Program-made: the position numbers and the translations under genes
The notes under the pieces: generated by a model
The model's input: only the letters and a program-made list of their open reading frames with translations
Databases searched by the model: none
Told to the model about the DNA's origin: nothing
Assembly: GCA_949317995.1 (NCBI GenBank)
Contig: OX439044.1
Coordinates: 53,338,166-53,402,165, forward strand
From: Acholoe squamosa
Taxonomy: Eukaryota > Annelida > Polychaeta > Phyllodocida > Polynoidae
DNA: 64,000 nt
Direction of reading: 5' to 3'
Shown: positions 48,853-60,925 of the stretch, piece by piece
Layout: the number at the start of each line of letters is the position of its first letter
How positions within the stretch are numbered: the stretch's first letter is position 1

Positions 48853-48872
48853 AGAATCAGAAAGCCAGTCTA
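48831..48872 (-). repeat. Right 42-bp inverted repeat of the Penelope-like element
   Basis: The exact inverted partner of 45878-45919. Its first part encodes the last residues and stop of the endonuclease frame (48852), so the repeat is under coding constraint on this side. Confidence 0.92.
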
Positions 48873-50265
48873 GTCAAAAATAACCGGTAACAATCATGCT
48901 CCTAGCAGACTAGACCCGCATTCTGAATGCGGAATTAAATAACCCTCTTGTTATTCGGACAATGTCCTACCACCTTTACACCACTGCTGAAGAGATCACT
49001 TCTAACCCCTTCACCTAATGAGGGGGGCAGACCCCAGGATATCTAAACCCAGGAGTCCACCCAGCCCCAGTACACATGAAAACCTGGGTTTTTTTTATCC
49101 AAATAAAATACATTAATTATTTTATTGACAATGTGCCCTCAAAATCAACTATATTATCAGCCACACCATGTCACATTTCAAACCTATTCACAGACCACAA
49201 CCATGATTGACACTGAATACTGAAATTTGTTTTTGACTTTTTCCAGAAACCCAAATTCAAATCAATCATGCAAATTCATTTTCCAATTGATGTGCAGCAA
49301 ATTATTACATTGTGCAATTGATTGGACAGATCACGCCTGACGAGACATTTAGATTGAAACCACACAACACAACTCCCACTACAGGGCCAATAGGTCTGTG
49401 ATATCCACCCAAACTGAACACCCATAAATTCCCTAAACCTCAGTTTAGGGCCAATTTACCTTCTGACACACTCTCCAACCACTATTTGATTGGAGCCTCA
49501 GTCTGAACATCAGTTGGACCACATGAGCAATTTGCAGGCCCCTCATTGGCCAGCACTTTGGTTGCCATGGTGTATACAGTGGATGCAACAAGTCAAACTT
49601 GACACTTTGTGGTAGCGATCAGTAGGGTGAACACACACACCGCTCCTTCTCTAAATCTTATGTCTGTACTCTACAGCCAATAGCAGAAAAGTTAATTATA
49701 TTGTACCACATAGCATGGCCCTAAATTAATGGGAAGAAGGTATACCCAAAAGGAAAAAAAAGTAGTGGCTAAGCCCAGAAATGTGCAGAGATGTTTTATT
49801 TTTGCCCATAAGCTATATAGGCCAACAATGGAAAAATAAAGAGTGTACTGCAACCTCTGCGGTCTGCATAAGGTCTTTTATACCAAACCCACCAAATCTC
49901 ACTAAAATGTGTCTATTCTCCATAGGGTAAGTTGGATTAACAATCTTGCGGAGAGAAAATGCAAGAAAGCTGGTTTTGTCAAAGAAAACTATTGCAAAAC
50001 TCATAGTAAAAATGTCATTTTTCTCTTCCTGAGCTATGCAGCCAATGGATGTTTACTGACACTCAATAAGATGAACTTGTATTCCCTATAATCATTTCAT
50101 TTGTTTTATTGCCCTTACATGGGGGATGGGGGCAAAATAATGTGCAAATAGGGTTAGTTAAGCTATTTCACATGGAGTTTCTAAAGATGTATTTTGTTCA
50201 ATTCATTCCTGTAGAGCATTAGGGTTTCCATGCATTTTACCCAACTTTCTCTATGAATTATGGCA
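48873..50265. other. Tail of the Penelope-like element and intergenic sequence
   Basis: The first 230 bp continue the 3' region of the Penelope-like element, with a hairpin CCGCATTCTGAATGCGG near 48918 and a T run near 49090. The remainder is AT-rich with no credible gene, up to the Harbinger inverted repeat at 50266. Confidence 0.5.
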
Positions 50266-50284
50266 CCTGGAGGTCGTTACACAA
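50266..50284 (+). repeat. Left terminal inverted repeat of the Harbinger-like element
   Basis: CCTGGAGGTCGTTACACAA. It pairs with 60926-60944 at 18 of 19 positions. Its inner part CGTTACACAA recurs at 50352-50361. Confidence 0.8.
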
Positions 50285-50351
50285 ACAGCGATTTTACGTT
50301 ACGTTATTTTCTCCCTAATCAGCGTACACCTTTAAGACTTCTTTTATGGTC

Positions 50352-50467
50352 CGTTACACAATAGGTTCTGCCTTTTTCCCACGAGAGTCTTTGTTGCAAT
50401 GAAAGTTTATTTTTAATTCTCGCTGTGTAATTCTCGCTGTGACAAAGAATATGTCGCACAGCGAGAA
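50352..50467. promoter_or_regulatory. Left subterminal motif cluster upstream of the accessory gene
   Basis: CGTTACACAA (50352-50361) is followed by TTCTCGCTGTG twice (50417-50427, 50431-50441) and its inverse CACAGCGAGAA (50457-50467), about 115-165 bp before the ATG at 50582. The same motif family sits upstream of the other two genes. Likely roles are binding by the Myb-like protein or transposase, promoter control, or both; this is inference. Confidence 0.6.
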
Positions 50468-50581
50468 AAGAGCCCCGGAAACCTGCGTAACTTGACCCAG
50501 TTCCCTCACAACGTCACTTCCGGGAAGGAGGCGGCAACTGTTTTGGTTTCAGCGGGGACAGAGCCCCTACCCTGAAAGAAC

Positions 50582-53500
50582 ATGGCCTTCTTATCTCCAG
50601 AAGTAAGTAGAACATTCTTATTAAAGTCTATTAAGATACAAAAAATGTGCCTATCCTTTTTATATGTAACAAAAGAGCTGTCCTTCCCCTGTCCTGGCTT
50701 TTCCTCGGTTTTCTTCGAGTGCCGGGATGAGCGATAAAAGGGAACAAGCTGTCTGACACGATTTTCTTTTTTCTCTCTCCTCTTCGACTCTCTGTCCTCT
50801 TTCTTTATTTGTAAAAATTGCCCTTTTTTTGTTTCAGAACACTAGAGGGTATTCTCCCTCTAGCAGTAGTGAGGACGACGGGGACGGGGAGGAGGGACAG
50901 GAACTTCACGAGGACGGACACAGGTCTTATGACCTACCAGACATTTTCAATACTTCCACTTCCCATAGACGAAAGTCAGAAGAAGAAGAAGAAGAGGAGT
51001 ATGAAGTCGAAGTTTCTAGTGAGTTGTCAGAGGAGGAGGAGCCTCCCCCCAAGCGAGGTACTGGTTTGTCAAAGAAGAAACTCCCTGTAAAGTCCCCAGG
51101 CAAGGTAACTGTGAGAGGCACTCAAAGGTGCCGTGAAGTGTTCTGGACAGACCGAGAAAACAGGGCTTTAATGTACACTGCCCTCAACCAAAAGGCTTTC
51201 CTGCAAGCCAGAGGTAAAGACGGCTTGGCAAGGCGTAAGGAAGGATGGGACACAGTGCTTGGTAAGTAAACGGCTGACATGCCCTCCCTTTTTGACTTTT
51301 AAAGTTATGAAAGGAAACCAATCTCTACCGTCGACTTGAACTCAAGAACAGTAGAGTGTCTCATTTTAAAATTTCCTTACGTTCTCTTCATGTGCGTAAT
51401 AAGTAAATAGGTGCCTGTTACTAAATAATATTTCTGTTAAATACATGGATTCTTTTCTTCTGTCAAAGAGCCTTACTGATTTTACCTTTCTTCTTTTAGC
51501 CACTGTGAACAGCATACAGAACGCGGACAGAGATCTTCAGAAGACACGTCACCATTTAAATGACTTCTTCTGGAAGCTGAAGACGAAGGTAAGTTTATTA
51601 GTGAAACGACCGTCAGTCTTTGTGAACAAGGAAATCATTTAAAGTCACAGAACAAAGGAAAAAGAAAATACATATAACAAAGTCACTCTCTCAACGTACA
51701 TGCAAAGCTATTATACAACTAAACTCATGCTTGTCTTACCACGAGTCTCTTTCTTATAACCAAGTAGTCTACTTTCTGTCAAAGAGAAAAATAAGACTTT
51801 TTTATATCTGAATAAGTATGAAAAGAGAATAAATTTTTTTGGACAGAACGAGAATTTACTGGCCGATATAGACGCTGGGTATTCGGTGGATGGTTGTACT
51901 CTGACAGAGGTTATGTGCCTCAAATACAAAGGGGTCGAGAGAATTGCAGGTGAGAATAACCAAACCTTGTTTTTTTTTAACATGTCTTCGTCCTCCTTAT
52001 AAATTAACCTATCCTTTCGTAATATTCCCTCCTCCAGACTTAACTTAACTCTTCTTTTACCAGAGTATTTCAGTGCAAATTTAGGGTTTTAGTTTACAAC
52101 ATAAACTCTCAAAAACCGTTGGAATTGTGTGAATATTCAAATTAGAAGGGAAATAGTGATCGTTTATGCTAGGCTAATCATTCAGATAGAACAACACCCA
52201 ATTTTTCTCTATCTAGTTTAATTACTGAGATATATCATCATAAAAGTGGTGTTATGATGAGAAAAGTTGATCTTATAAGGTCACTTCAAATTGCAATATC
52301 TTAGCACTCCCTTTATCAATCGCAATGATATAAAGTGCATATTGTAGTAGATATAAAGTATATTAATTTTTGTTGGAATTTTGGTGGATAATGAATTTTG
52401 GAAAACATTCTTTTTTGGTTACCATGGCAACCAAAACCATGCAAAATCCATATTTTTTCATATCTGTTGCCATGGTAACCAGCCAAAATGGCCAATAATG
52501 CATCAAACTACACTAAAAAATTTCATGCTATTCTGTTGAGCATGAAAAAATGTACAAATTCAATTTTCACCAAAAAAAAGTATTATTTGACATTTTTCAT
52601 GATTTTTAGCCTAGATATTGATTAAATCGATGGAAAACTATTATGGTAATTTAAGATTTTGTCTCAAGTTTGTAAAACTGCTAGACAAAAAGTATAAGAA
52701 ATAGAGACTAGCCATTTGGACTCTGTGGAGAACCCAACTCAAGCTAGGGCCAACAGAAAAATCGAAGAGTTTCAATGGATTTTGAGCAAGCTATAGGCTA
52801 CTCAAAATCGGCCAAAAATCGGCCCAAACTACGCATAAATGCGTAATCGGTAAAGGAAGAGTTAAGTCCCATTCTCTTTAACGTAGTCCAAACCAGTATT
52901 TGACCTTGGTGTCAGTTCTAACACATAACGATAAAATAATTTTCTTCTAAGAGCTTCATGATAGAGCTTCAGTTCAAAGAAAATAAATCCCTCCTTTATC
53001 TGCCACAAAGAGAAAGTACCATGTACACTTTCTAAAAATTATCTCCTTTTTTTCTTGTAGGTCCTTCAGGTGAGGTCATTCACTACACAGATGCCGTAGA
53101 GGAAGAAAAGAAGAGACGTAAGAATCAAAGGCAGAAGGGGAGAACGCTCCCTTCTCCTACTGGCAAGGTGAAACCACAAAGTGCACGCGCAGTGACAGCT
53201 AAGAACGTCATTCATATACCATCAGAAAAAGAACTTATGCTAGCTAACCAGTTAAGTGTAACCCAAACCACCCAGGGCCGAAAAACCAAACCAACTCCCA
53301 CCAAGCCGAAAACAGTTGTCAAGAAAGAGGCTTCTCCGACTGTAGTTAAGGGAGCTTCTGTTGTTAAGGGAGCTTCTAAGCCTGCATCCATTAAAAGTTC
53401 AAAGAATCCTCTTGAAATTTCTCTTTCTGTCAAATCCAAAGGGAAGTCTCCGTTCAAAAAACCTGGGAGGCGGGCGGTGAGAAACGCTGCATCTATTGAC

Positions 53501-55585
53501 GTGGACTTAACAGAGGAGGACCATAACAAAGAGAAAAGTGAATCTGACGACAAGGAGGTAGATGTTATTGAAAATGACAATGTTGTAGACTTAACTGGCG
53601 TAAGTCAATCTGTGAGTCCTCCTCTCACTTCCACCCCTAAAGGAGTTTCCCCTAAGGAGGGTGTCAGACGCAGCCCCAGGATAGCCCAACTAGAGTCAGG
53701 GGGAAAAAGCAGCAGTAAGAAGCTGTCCTTTGGTAGTGAAGGGTCAGGGGAAGTAAGCTTTAAAGACGAGGTTAAAAGAGAACAAATTAATGAACGTCTG
53801 GCTAAAGTGGAGTCTTTTATTTTAACAATGGAATCAAACAGGAGGGAAAATGAAGACAGAACCCTGAACTTAGTTGAGAGGTTTACTGAAGTAACAGAAA
53901 CTCTCTCCTCTCAGAGGAAGAACATTATAGACAATCAGGCGACATGCAGTCGCAACGTTGCGCAACTTATAAAAGTGGTTGGTAAGCTGATCTATTTAAG
54001 CGAGGGGGAAAAGCGTTTTTCGAATGCCCTAACACAGACTCCAGATCTGCCTCACCTAGACACCCAGACCCTAGCGGTAAAACAGGATACCTTGTCGGGC
54101 CAGTTCAAAATTGTCACTGTAGACCCAAAGTCCGCTTCGAGCGAAAACTTGCTGCATCTTACTAAACAAGGGACTCTTGTCATGGGTTCTTCCCCCTTCT
54201 CAGGTGCACATCTTGCTATCTTCAAACCTCCCACTGGCAATGGAGCTCCACTTGTCCCTGGGTCATGTGCAGAACCTGGGTCTACAGCCACTCTGACTCA
54301 GTCTCCTTCTTGCAACGACGGTACAGTTGTCCAGGTGTCGTGTGCAGAACCTGCGTCTACAGCTACTCTGTCTCAGTCTCATTCTTGCAACGACGGTACA
54401 GTTGTCCAGGTGTTATGTCCAGAACCTGGGTCTACAGCCACTCTGTCTCAGTCTCCTTCTTGCAACGACGGTACAGTTGTCCAGGTGTCGTGTGCAGAAC
54501 CTGGGTCTACAGCTACTCTGTCTCAGTCTCATTCTTGCAACGACGGTACAGTTGTCCAGGTGTCATGTCCAGAACCTGGGTCTACAGCCACTCTGTCTCA
54601 GTCTCCTTCTTGCAACGACGGTACAGTTGTCCAGGTGTCATGTCCAGAACCTGGGTCTACAGCCACTCTGTCCCACTCTCCCACTCACAACGAAGGAAAT
54701 CTCCTGGGGGTGTCTACTCATATGAGGCCTACAGCAATACTCTGTCAGGCTCCCTGTGCTACTCAAGGAACATTCATTCACCCACATGTTGAGACTACAG
54801 AGACACTCGGTCACCCTCAAAGTGGTTATGAAGCTGTGGCTAGTACATCACAAGCCATCCAAGAGCAAAGTACATCTGAACCTGGTGCACTCATCCCTTT
54901 CTGTGTCCCTTTAGAACCAGCAGATGCTCACCTGCCCCATGCAAACACACCAGACCCCACAGCAGACCCCGTTGCTGCCTTACAGGAGGCAAGTAAGTGT
55001 GAATCTCATGTGAACACAAAACCCGCACCTGAAATGCGAGACCAATATTTTCCGTCTTACAAAATTATCGCTCCCCTCTCTTCTTTCGGGAGCACTTTAC
55101 CGGTAGAACATCCTGTTGAGCCCAGTGACCAGAGTAACAAGAAGCCATCCGTTTTAGTACCATTATGTCATGATGATTCGGTGATAGATGTTACAAGTGA
55201 AGTCCCAGAAGGGAGTTTTGGACTGACTTTGGTTCTTTCTACCTGTGCGAGAACTAGAGCAAGGCCACCACCCAAGGCCGGAGCATCCAATCCAACCTAC
55301 ATAGATGTAAGCAAAGGTGGAATTGTACTCAGATGTAAAGAACTGCCTGAGGCGACAGTTAAGACAGAGGGTAGGAGTGAGGAAGAAGTCTTGGAAGCTG
55401 CTTCTACTCTGGGTAGAATGCACTTAGCGACAGACTCAAACAACACACCACAGGATAAGGAAAGCTCTAGAGGAGAGGATACTATTGATGAGACGAGACA
55501 GGGCCCAACTACCCGCAAGAGGACGGGAGCAGACGGAGGTAGAAATGCTCCTAAGAAAGCTAAGCGAGGAGCGAAGCGTAAATGA
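50582..55585 (+). CDS. Large accessory protein of the Harbinger-like element (1,053 residues, SANT-like domain)
   Basis: Exons 50582-50602, 50838-51261, 51500-51588, 51847-51949 and 53061-55585 join in phase with GT-AG introns; the first encodes only MAFLSPE. Residues about 15-95 are acidic and serine-rich. About 108-220 resemble a Myb/SANT-like trihelix: FWTDRENRALMYTALNQ, later GWDTVLATVNS, then LNDFFWKLKTKN, similar in spacing to the Myb-like protein of the same element. The rest is low complexity, with five full and one partial copies of a 25-residue repeat at about 616-765 and a basic C-terminal tail (KKAKRGAKRK) that looks like a nuclear signal. Probably a nuclear DNA-binding factor. 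I do not recognise an equivalent in described Harbinger elements. Confidence 0.75.
52045..52865. mobile_element. Nested non-autonomous element with TTAA target duplication
   Basis: TTAA at 52045-52048 and 52862-52865 brackets inverted 13-bp ends, CTCTTCTTTTACC on the left and the complement of CTCTTCCTTTACC on the right. The body has no coding capacity and contains two X-box-like palindromes. It lies in intron 4 of the accessory gene. TTAA duplications are typical of piggyBac and Kolobok superfamilies; the termini do not decide between them. Confidence 0.6.
54271..54720 (+). repeat. 75-bp coding tandem repeat (25 residues)
   Basis: Units start at 54271, 54346, 54421, 54496, 54571 and 54646; the last is partial. 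Each encodes a variant of PGSTATLSQSPSCNDGTVVQ plus VSCAE. Because 75 is a multiple of three, all frames stay open across the array. Confidence 0.95.
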
Positions 55586-56454
55586 AGGGACTCTTATACA
55601 TGATATTCTAACATGGTCATGTAAACTTAATTTACTTACGTTACGTCAAGTTAGTTCCCACGAGGGTCAACAGTTTTTCCCGTGTAGCATATATGTCATT
55701 TAATATTCTTTTTATTTTCCCCAGTGTTACTCTAGTCAGAGTTTGATTTTTCAGGGTCAACAAAAGAGAAGAGCCCTGTCTATATTACTTCCGAGTAATC
55801 ATGTTATCCAAGAATTACAACCAAAAGAGACAAAAGTTTTGTCTCATATAAACAATGTCAAATAATTCACATGATCCAGGGTCAACAAAAGAAGAGACCC
55901 CTCTTTACTGTTTATATGACTTATTATGTAAAAGAAGACTTTCAACCAAAAGTTTTCTCATAGAAATCCAACTACAAAGAAAAAACAGAGATTAATCGTC
56001 TTATTGACTTTTAAGTTGTTATGAGAGAATGGTTTAACTTGTTCTAGTCTTTATGCTTTTTACTTCACAAAACTAGTACTTTCTTCCAAAAGACTTGGAG
56101 ATTGTTATTGTATCAGACTATTTCTTCATTGTTTAAGTCAAAGCTTGGACTTCTTAATAAAGTAAATATATGAAAAATTATTTCCCTGTCATTTCCTTGA
56201 TATAATATAAAAATTAATTGTTTTCATTGTTACTTCATGGCATGGGGGCTAGGGGGGTAAAACAAAGAAAAATAAGGAGGGGCACGAGAAGTTTTTCCTC
56301 CAACTTTTCCTGTTCTATAGAGAAATAGCCTGGCCCAATTTCGGGGGGGACAGGCCCCCTTTTTTTCAATAAAAAGTAAGCCCCTTTTAACAAACCATCC
56401 TCTTTTCTTCTAAATTTAAATTAAAGGTACTAATTTATGTACATGTACATCGCT

Positions 56455-56769
56455 CACAACGAGAGTTTGCTTTGAAAAAAGTCGCTGTGCACAGGGGGCG
56501 ACACTGGTGTTAAGGAGTGACGTCACAAATAAGGTTAAGGTTGTATCCTGTGTAATAGCTGTCTACATCTCAAATGGAGAGGAAAAGACATAAGGTATGC
56601 GACTCTTGTGCATGTACTGTCTTTTTTTTATTCCAGGAACATGTAAAAAATTAGATATGGTTAATTTATTGCATGTAGAAGATATTTCTTCCGTCCGCGT
56701 GGCCGCCAAATTCACGACGTTGCACAACGAGAAAAGTTGTCACTACGACTTAAGTATTTTCTCGTTGTG
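56455..56769. promoter_or_regulatory. Internal motif cluster around the start of the Myb-like gene
   Basis: CACAACGAGA (56455-56464) and GTCGCTGTGCACAG (56481-56494) precede the ATG at 56574 by about 80-120 bp. CACAACGAGAAAAG (56723-56736) and TTTTCTCGTTGTG (56757-56769) lie in the first intron in opposite orientation. They are the same motif family as at both element ends. Confidence 0.55.
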
Positions 56770-57913
56770 TTACCGGTATAAGAAAAACTATGTACTTAAG
56801 AAGAATATAATAGGACTTTTTCTTTTTCCTTAGGATGGCAAGGTCATGCCTCTTGCACACAAAAAGAAAAGGCAGCTTCTTTTAAGGCGCAAGGACAACA
56901 AATCGGTGGACTCGGAAGCATCAACTGTGGTTTATTGTCCACCTACTGCAGGTGACACTTTAAATGAGACTAACAACTTCCCTGCCTCCCTGGCTGAAGC
57001 TCAGATGAAAGATAGAAATTCTAATGCAAGTTCTTCTGAGAGTGAGGGAGAGGACCTACCCTTGATAGAAGACGTGCCGGTGAACAAAGACAGATGGGGG
57101 AAGAAAGAAGTGGACGCTCTAATGGATGCAGTGAACATGAACCGTGGAGCTATCAAATACCACTTCTCAGGGTCTCAGTCTGGAAGGGAAGTGCGCCGCC
57201 AGGCATGGAGAGACGTGGCATTGTATGTTAACATGGAGGCGAAGACACACCGTACGGTGCGACAATGCAGAGACAAGACGTCCGACTTCACTCAAAAACA
57301 GAAGAAAAAGTATAACATCCTACGACGTGAAATAAAAAAAACTGGAAGCGGACCTCCACCCAAGAAGATGCAGATGTCGGGAGTACAGGCTAAAGCCCTA
57401 GATTTCCTGAAGGAGGAGGCGGTCAGGGGCATACCTGGAGTAACAGCCATGGAACTGAACCCTTCACAAAATAGAGCAGAACCTGCAATGAAGGAGGAGG
57501 ATATATGGAAGCCTGGTACAAGTGATTTCAGTAAAGTTAAAGAGAAGATGAAGGTCACAAAGATACCAAGAAAAGAGAAAGACAAGGAGACTCGCAGGAA
57601 AGAGAGGATGAAAAAAGAGGAGAGAAAGAGGGAGCATGAGAAGAAGATGAAGGAGGAGAGAAGGAACGAGGAAGAAGATCAAAGGTGGCGTGATATTGTC
57701 AAAGAGACTTCAAGGAAGAAAGAGGAAGAAAGGAAAAAACATTTGGCCGAGAAGGCTAAAGGAGGAAAGAAAGTGAGAGAAACCACAGTCATTAAGTGCA
57801 CAAGAAAGGAATATGCAGCTCTGTGTCAGGAGAAGCAAAAAAGAAAACAAGAAAGGGCAAGGATAAGAGAAGCAAGGTCAGAAGCTAAGGAACACTGTAA
57901 AAAAGGTGTATAG
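56574..57913 (+). CDS. Myb/SANT-like protein of the Harbinger-like element (366 residues)
   Basis: Exon 1 (56574-56594) encodes MERKRHK and splices in phase to 56834-57913. An alternative start is the ATG at 56846. Residues about 93-190 form a Myb/SANT-like domain: DRWGKKEVDALMDAVNMN, a conserved tryptophan in RQAWRDVALYVN, and RTVRQCRDKTSDFTQKQKKK, followed by the GSGPPPKK loop and a V-R-G-I-PGV segment often seen in this family. About 250-340 is a lysine/glutamate-rich coiled coil. In Harbinger elements the Myb-like partner binds subterminal DNA and helps the transposase enter the nucleus. The frame is intact. It converges tail-to-tail with the transposase gene. Confidence 0.85.
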
Positions 57914-58711
57914 AGTATAAACACATTCAGCCTAATAATGTGCTTAGCCTTTGTGTTTATATTTCAATGTGTTTATAGCTTTCTAAAGTGTTTACTTTGT
58001 TTATGTTTAGGTTTGCCCATGTGTTTAGACATGACATGGTGAGATGATGTTTCAAAGTCATGGTGTTTGGCATAATGATAATTGTCATTAGATATATCTA
58101 TAGATATTGATCTTTTGTAGATCATCTCAATTATTCTATCCTAGCTATAGTAAGGGGAGAGAGAGCATCATACTCTGAGGAGTAACATTTACGTGTTTAT
58201 TCATAAACCAAAAACAAAGACTTTATTCCCTCTGTTGAATATCAAGAGAAAGATTTTATTTATTTCAAATATAAAGATACACCTACTTTTGCTTAAGGTG
58301 AAAGAAAGAGAAAGAGAAGTGTTTTATGAAAGCTGCTCTAGTCAAATGTAAAACTTCTAGACAACTAAAATACAATCAAAGGCTATAAATAAATATATTT
58401 ACTTTAAGGTGGATTCTTCTCTGTAGATGTGTTATGTCTCTTGTCTCTCTGGTTAAGAATTACTTTAATCTTTATAAAAATGCCTCATTGAAGCTTGAGG
58501 TTATCTTGCTCATACATCAAAACAAGCCTATAGGATATAAAAAAAACCTATGAATATGCTTATTTCTCATAGACATTTTAAATTACGTTCTTTGTACAAA
58601 CTATGTGGTATGATATTTGAGATAAATACTTATAAATAGAGTTAACTTATTTATAACTGTAAGTTGGATTCAGACACCTTTTTTTAACCAAAGTTTAGTT
58701 CAGGAATAACA
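57914..58711. other. Intergenic region between converging element genes
   Basis: This AT-rich stretch separates the 3' ends of the Myb-like and transposase genes and should hold both 3' UTRs. No gene is visible. Confidence 0.6.
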
Positions 58712-60692
58712 TTAGAAAAACTTTTCTACGTAAGCTTGTCGAAAGCTCTTGTTGCGGTCATTTTCCTCTTGCCGTGTCCTGTGGGTGGGCTGAGCCAAAG
58801 GAACTCGGAGGGGTCTGTAAGGGTCATCTTGGTCTTCTACTATTCGGATCCCATGGTCAATGGCAACGTTGTGGAGACAGGCACAGCTGTAGATTATTCT
58901 GGCTGCTGTCTGTGGCTTGTGGCGTATGTAGCCTGCAGATGAGTCTAGGACCCTGAAAAAAAAATTTTGTCATTTCAGGAGAGGGAGATATACTGAGACC
59001 AGGAATTCAAAAAGGTTGCTTCGAATTTAGGGAAGGTATAATAAAATTAAAACCGGACCATAAACCCTTACATAATGGACCAAACCTTGAACAATAAGAG
59101 AATGTTATGAATAAAAAAAGGAAACCATGCTCACCTCCAACGCTGCTTCAGGATCCCTATTGCTTGTTCTACGCGTACTCGGCTCTTCCGATGCCATATG
59201 TTGTAACTTCTGATCTTGGGAGACGTCTCGTCCTTGAAAGGAGTGAAAAGGTTTCGCCTTACTCCATATCTGAAAAAGGAAAAGGGGATAATATGTAGAT
59301 GCACCTAGACAGGGAAAAGAGGGAGAAAGAACTTAACATAGGAAGAGGGGTATTGATTCTTAGAAAACAGGGGTGTGCTTGTCAACCAAAGACCTCACAA
59401 TGATTAGACAAAATATGACTTCAAATAATACTTGTTTGACAAGAATGGAGGGAAAAAAGTTTCTCACCCCGCGTCTCCTAACAGGACAAAGTCCTCCCAC
59501 ACCTCTGACTCAATCTCATCGCCGACAGGGCAGGAGCTTAGGGCATACGCATCATGGACCGAGCCGGGCCACCTGGGATCAATGTATGTGATTTTCTTGT
59601 CATAGTCACATATGACCTGAAAAAAATTGTTTACGTAAGTTTTTTATATCAGTGCTGACAAAATCATATATGTTTAGTTATTTTCAACGTTAAGAGATGA
59701 TAAATGATTTTATGTATAAACAAAAAACCTGGAGGCCTTGCTTAATACTACAGATGCTGACATGAAATAAAATTATGTAACCTTTAAAATAGGAAGCAAA
59801 GTACAAACTTACTGTGGTGTTAATGGAGTGGTATCCATTTCTGTTGACATACGGGCTCTCATTTTCCTCCGGAGTCTTGACAGCTATGTGGGTACCATCT
59901 ACGAACCCGAAGACAAATGGAGTCCTCTGCTCAACCTCTTCATCGTTGCGTTTCACCTTGTGCCTATACAGCTTCAGGGCAGCTTCCACCTTGGCCTCGA
60001 AGGTGTGGGGCCACTTGATGAATCTGTTTCTGTTGGTGTAGAAGAAGCCCGCTACATCTTTCAAAGCACGGCAGACAGCAGTCCTCGAGACTTTCTGAGA
60101 GTCCCCAGTCATGGCATAAAAACTCCCAGACGCAAAGTATCTCAGGATAAGGCAGAACTGAAAAAAAAGATATGTGTTAAAGAAACAAGAAAATAAAGAT
60201 AAAATTAAGTGATTTAATTATAGGTTTCATGGCTCATATAAGAGGATGATCATGGGTGTAGACCACAGAAACAGACATTGTTACATGGGTTATTCTTACA
60301 AGAGACTTGTGACATGGGCCTCAGATACAAGACTGAATAGGTCAAACATAGGCTACAGGGTCTTTGTATATATTTTGACTCTATCAAAATTAGGTGTCAA
60401 ATAAAATTACCCTGTCGACGTGAGAAATACCTCCTCCTCTCTTGCTCCCTTTGAATTTGCTGTACAGCTTGTACTCCCCCACCAGTTTTCTTACAACATC
60501 TTTAGAAAGGCGGTATCTTGCTGCAAACTCTTTGTCATCAAAAAGAGTCAAAGGTGAGTCCCTTAGACGGCACTTTCTTGTCTTCCTTCCCAATCTGTCA
60601 GTGGGGGGCGGCATATTGAAAAAAAAGACTTTCCCTCTGTTTATGTCAATTTGTTTACACTGGTTCCTGTGTCTTTTATCACTGTACGACAT
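58712..60692 (-). CDS. Harbinger-like DDE transposase (383 residues, five exons)
   Basis: Exons on the minus strand: 60692-60411, 60157-59813, 59616-59468, 59269-59135 and 58952-58712, all GT-AG and in phase. The N terminus carries a helix-turn-helix-like segment (FAARYRLSKDVVRKLV), then ILRYFASGSF. The catalytic triad is visible: D181 in FVFGFVDGTHIAVK, D231 in RWPGSVHDAY and E293 in RVRVEQAIGILKQRW. The C-terminal C-x-C-LHN motif (SCACLHNVAI) is also typical. Length is near the family norm. The enzyme would cut and rejoin the element at its inverted repeats in the nucleus. No frame damage was seen, which suggests recent activity. Confidence 0.9.
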
Positions 60693-60757
60693 GCCCCATA
60701 GGAATCAATGTTGAACTACCAAAAGGCAGAAGGTACAAGGGAACTGCCTTTTTTTTT

Positions 60758-60907
60758 GTCGTTGTGTCGGCACTAAGTTAGACACAACGACTTTTCTACA
60801 GGGAGAAAAGGATTGTGTAACGGTTTTATTCTCGTTATGCAGAGAGAGAGAAAAAAAACATAGCGAGAAAACATTTGTGTAACGGTAGGACCATGACACA
60901 ACGAGAA
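60758..60907. promoter_or_regulatory. Right subterminal motif cluster upstream of the transposase gene
   Basis: GTCGTTGTGTC (60758-60768) and its inverse (60781-60791), TTCTCGTTATG (60829-60839), CATAGCGAGAAA (60859-60870) and CACAACGAGAA (60897-60907) alternate with two TTGTGTAACG motifs. The cluster lies 65-215 bp upstream of the transposase ATG at 60692 and mirrors the left end. Confidence 0.6.
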
Positions 60908-60925
60908 CAGCTATATACTCGTCTA

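Larger units (their letters stand above)
45878..48872 (+). mobile_element. Penelope-like retroelement with GIY-YIG endonuclease
   Basis: The coding strand holds a short P/N/Q/R-rich frame and a long frame with a Penelope-type reverse transcriptase followed by a GIY-YIG nuclease domain, the defining pair of canonical Penelope-like elements. The unit is bounded by perfect 42-bp inverted repeats at 45878-45919 and 48831-48872; the right one overlaps the end of the coding region. A further 200-bp tail rich in short hairpins follows. One nonsense codon and one frameshifting duplication show that the copy is inactive. Confidence 0.88.

Noticed and set aside
45878..48872. LINE-type element
   Set aside because: The reverse transcriptase has Penelope-type DKG and FIDD motifs and is followed by a GIY-YIG nuclease, not an apurinic endonuclease.
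48873..49100. Hammerhead ribozyme, often found in Penelope-like elements
   Set aside because: I looked for the CTGATGA and GAAA core in the tail and did not find it.
54265..54792. Long plus-strand frames overlapping the accessory gene repeats
   Set aside because: The 75-bp unit keeps all frames open. The gene frame fits the splice model and runs far beyond the repeat.
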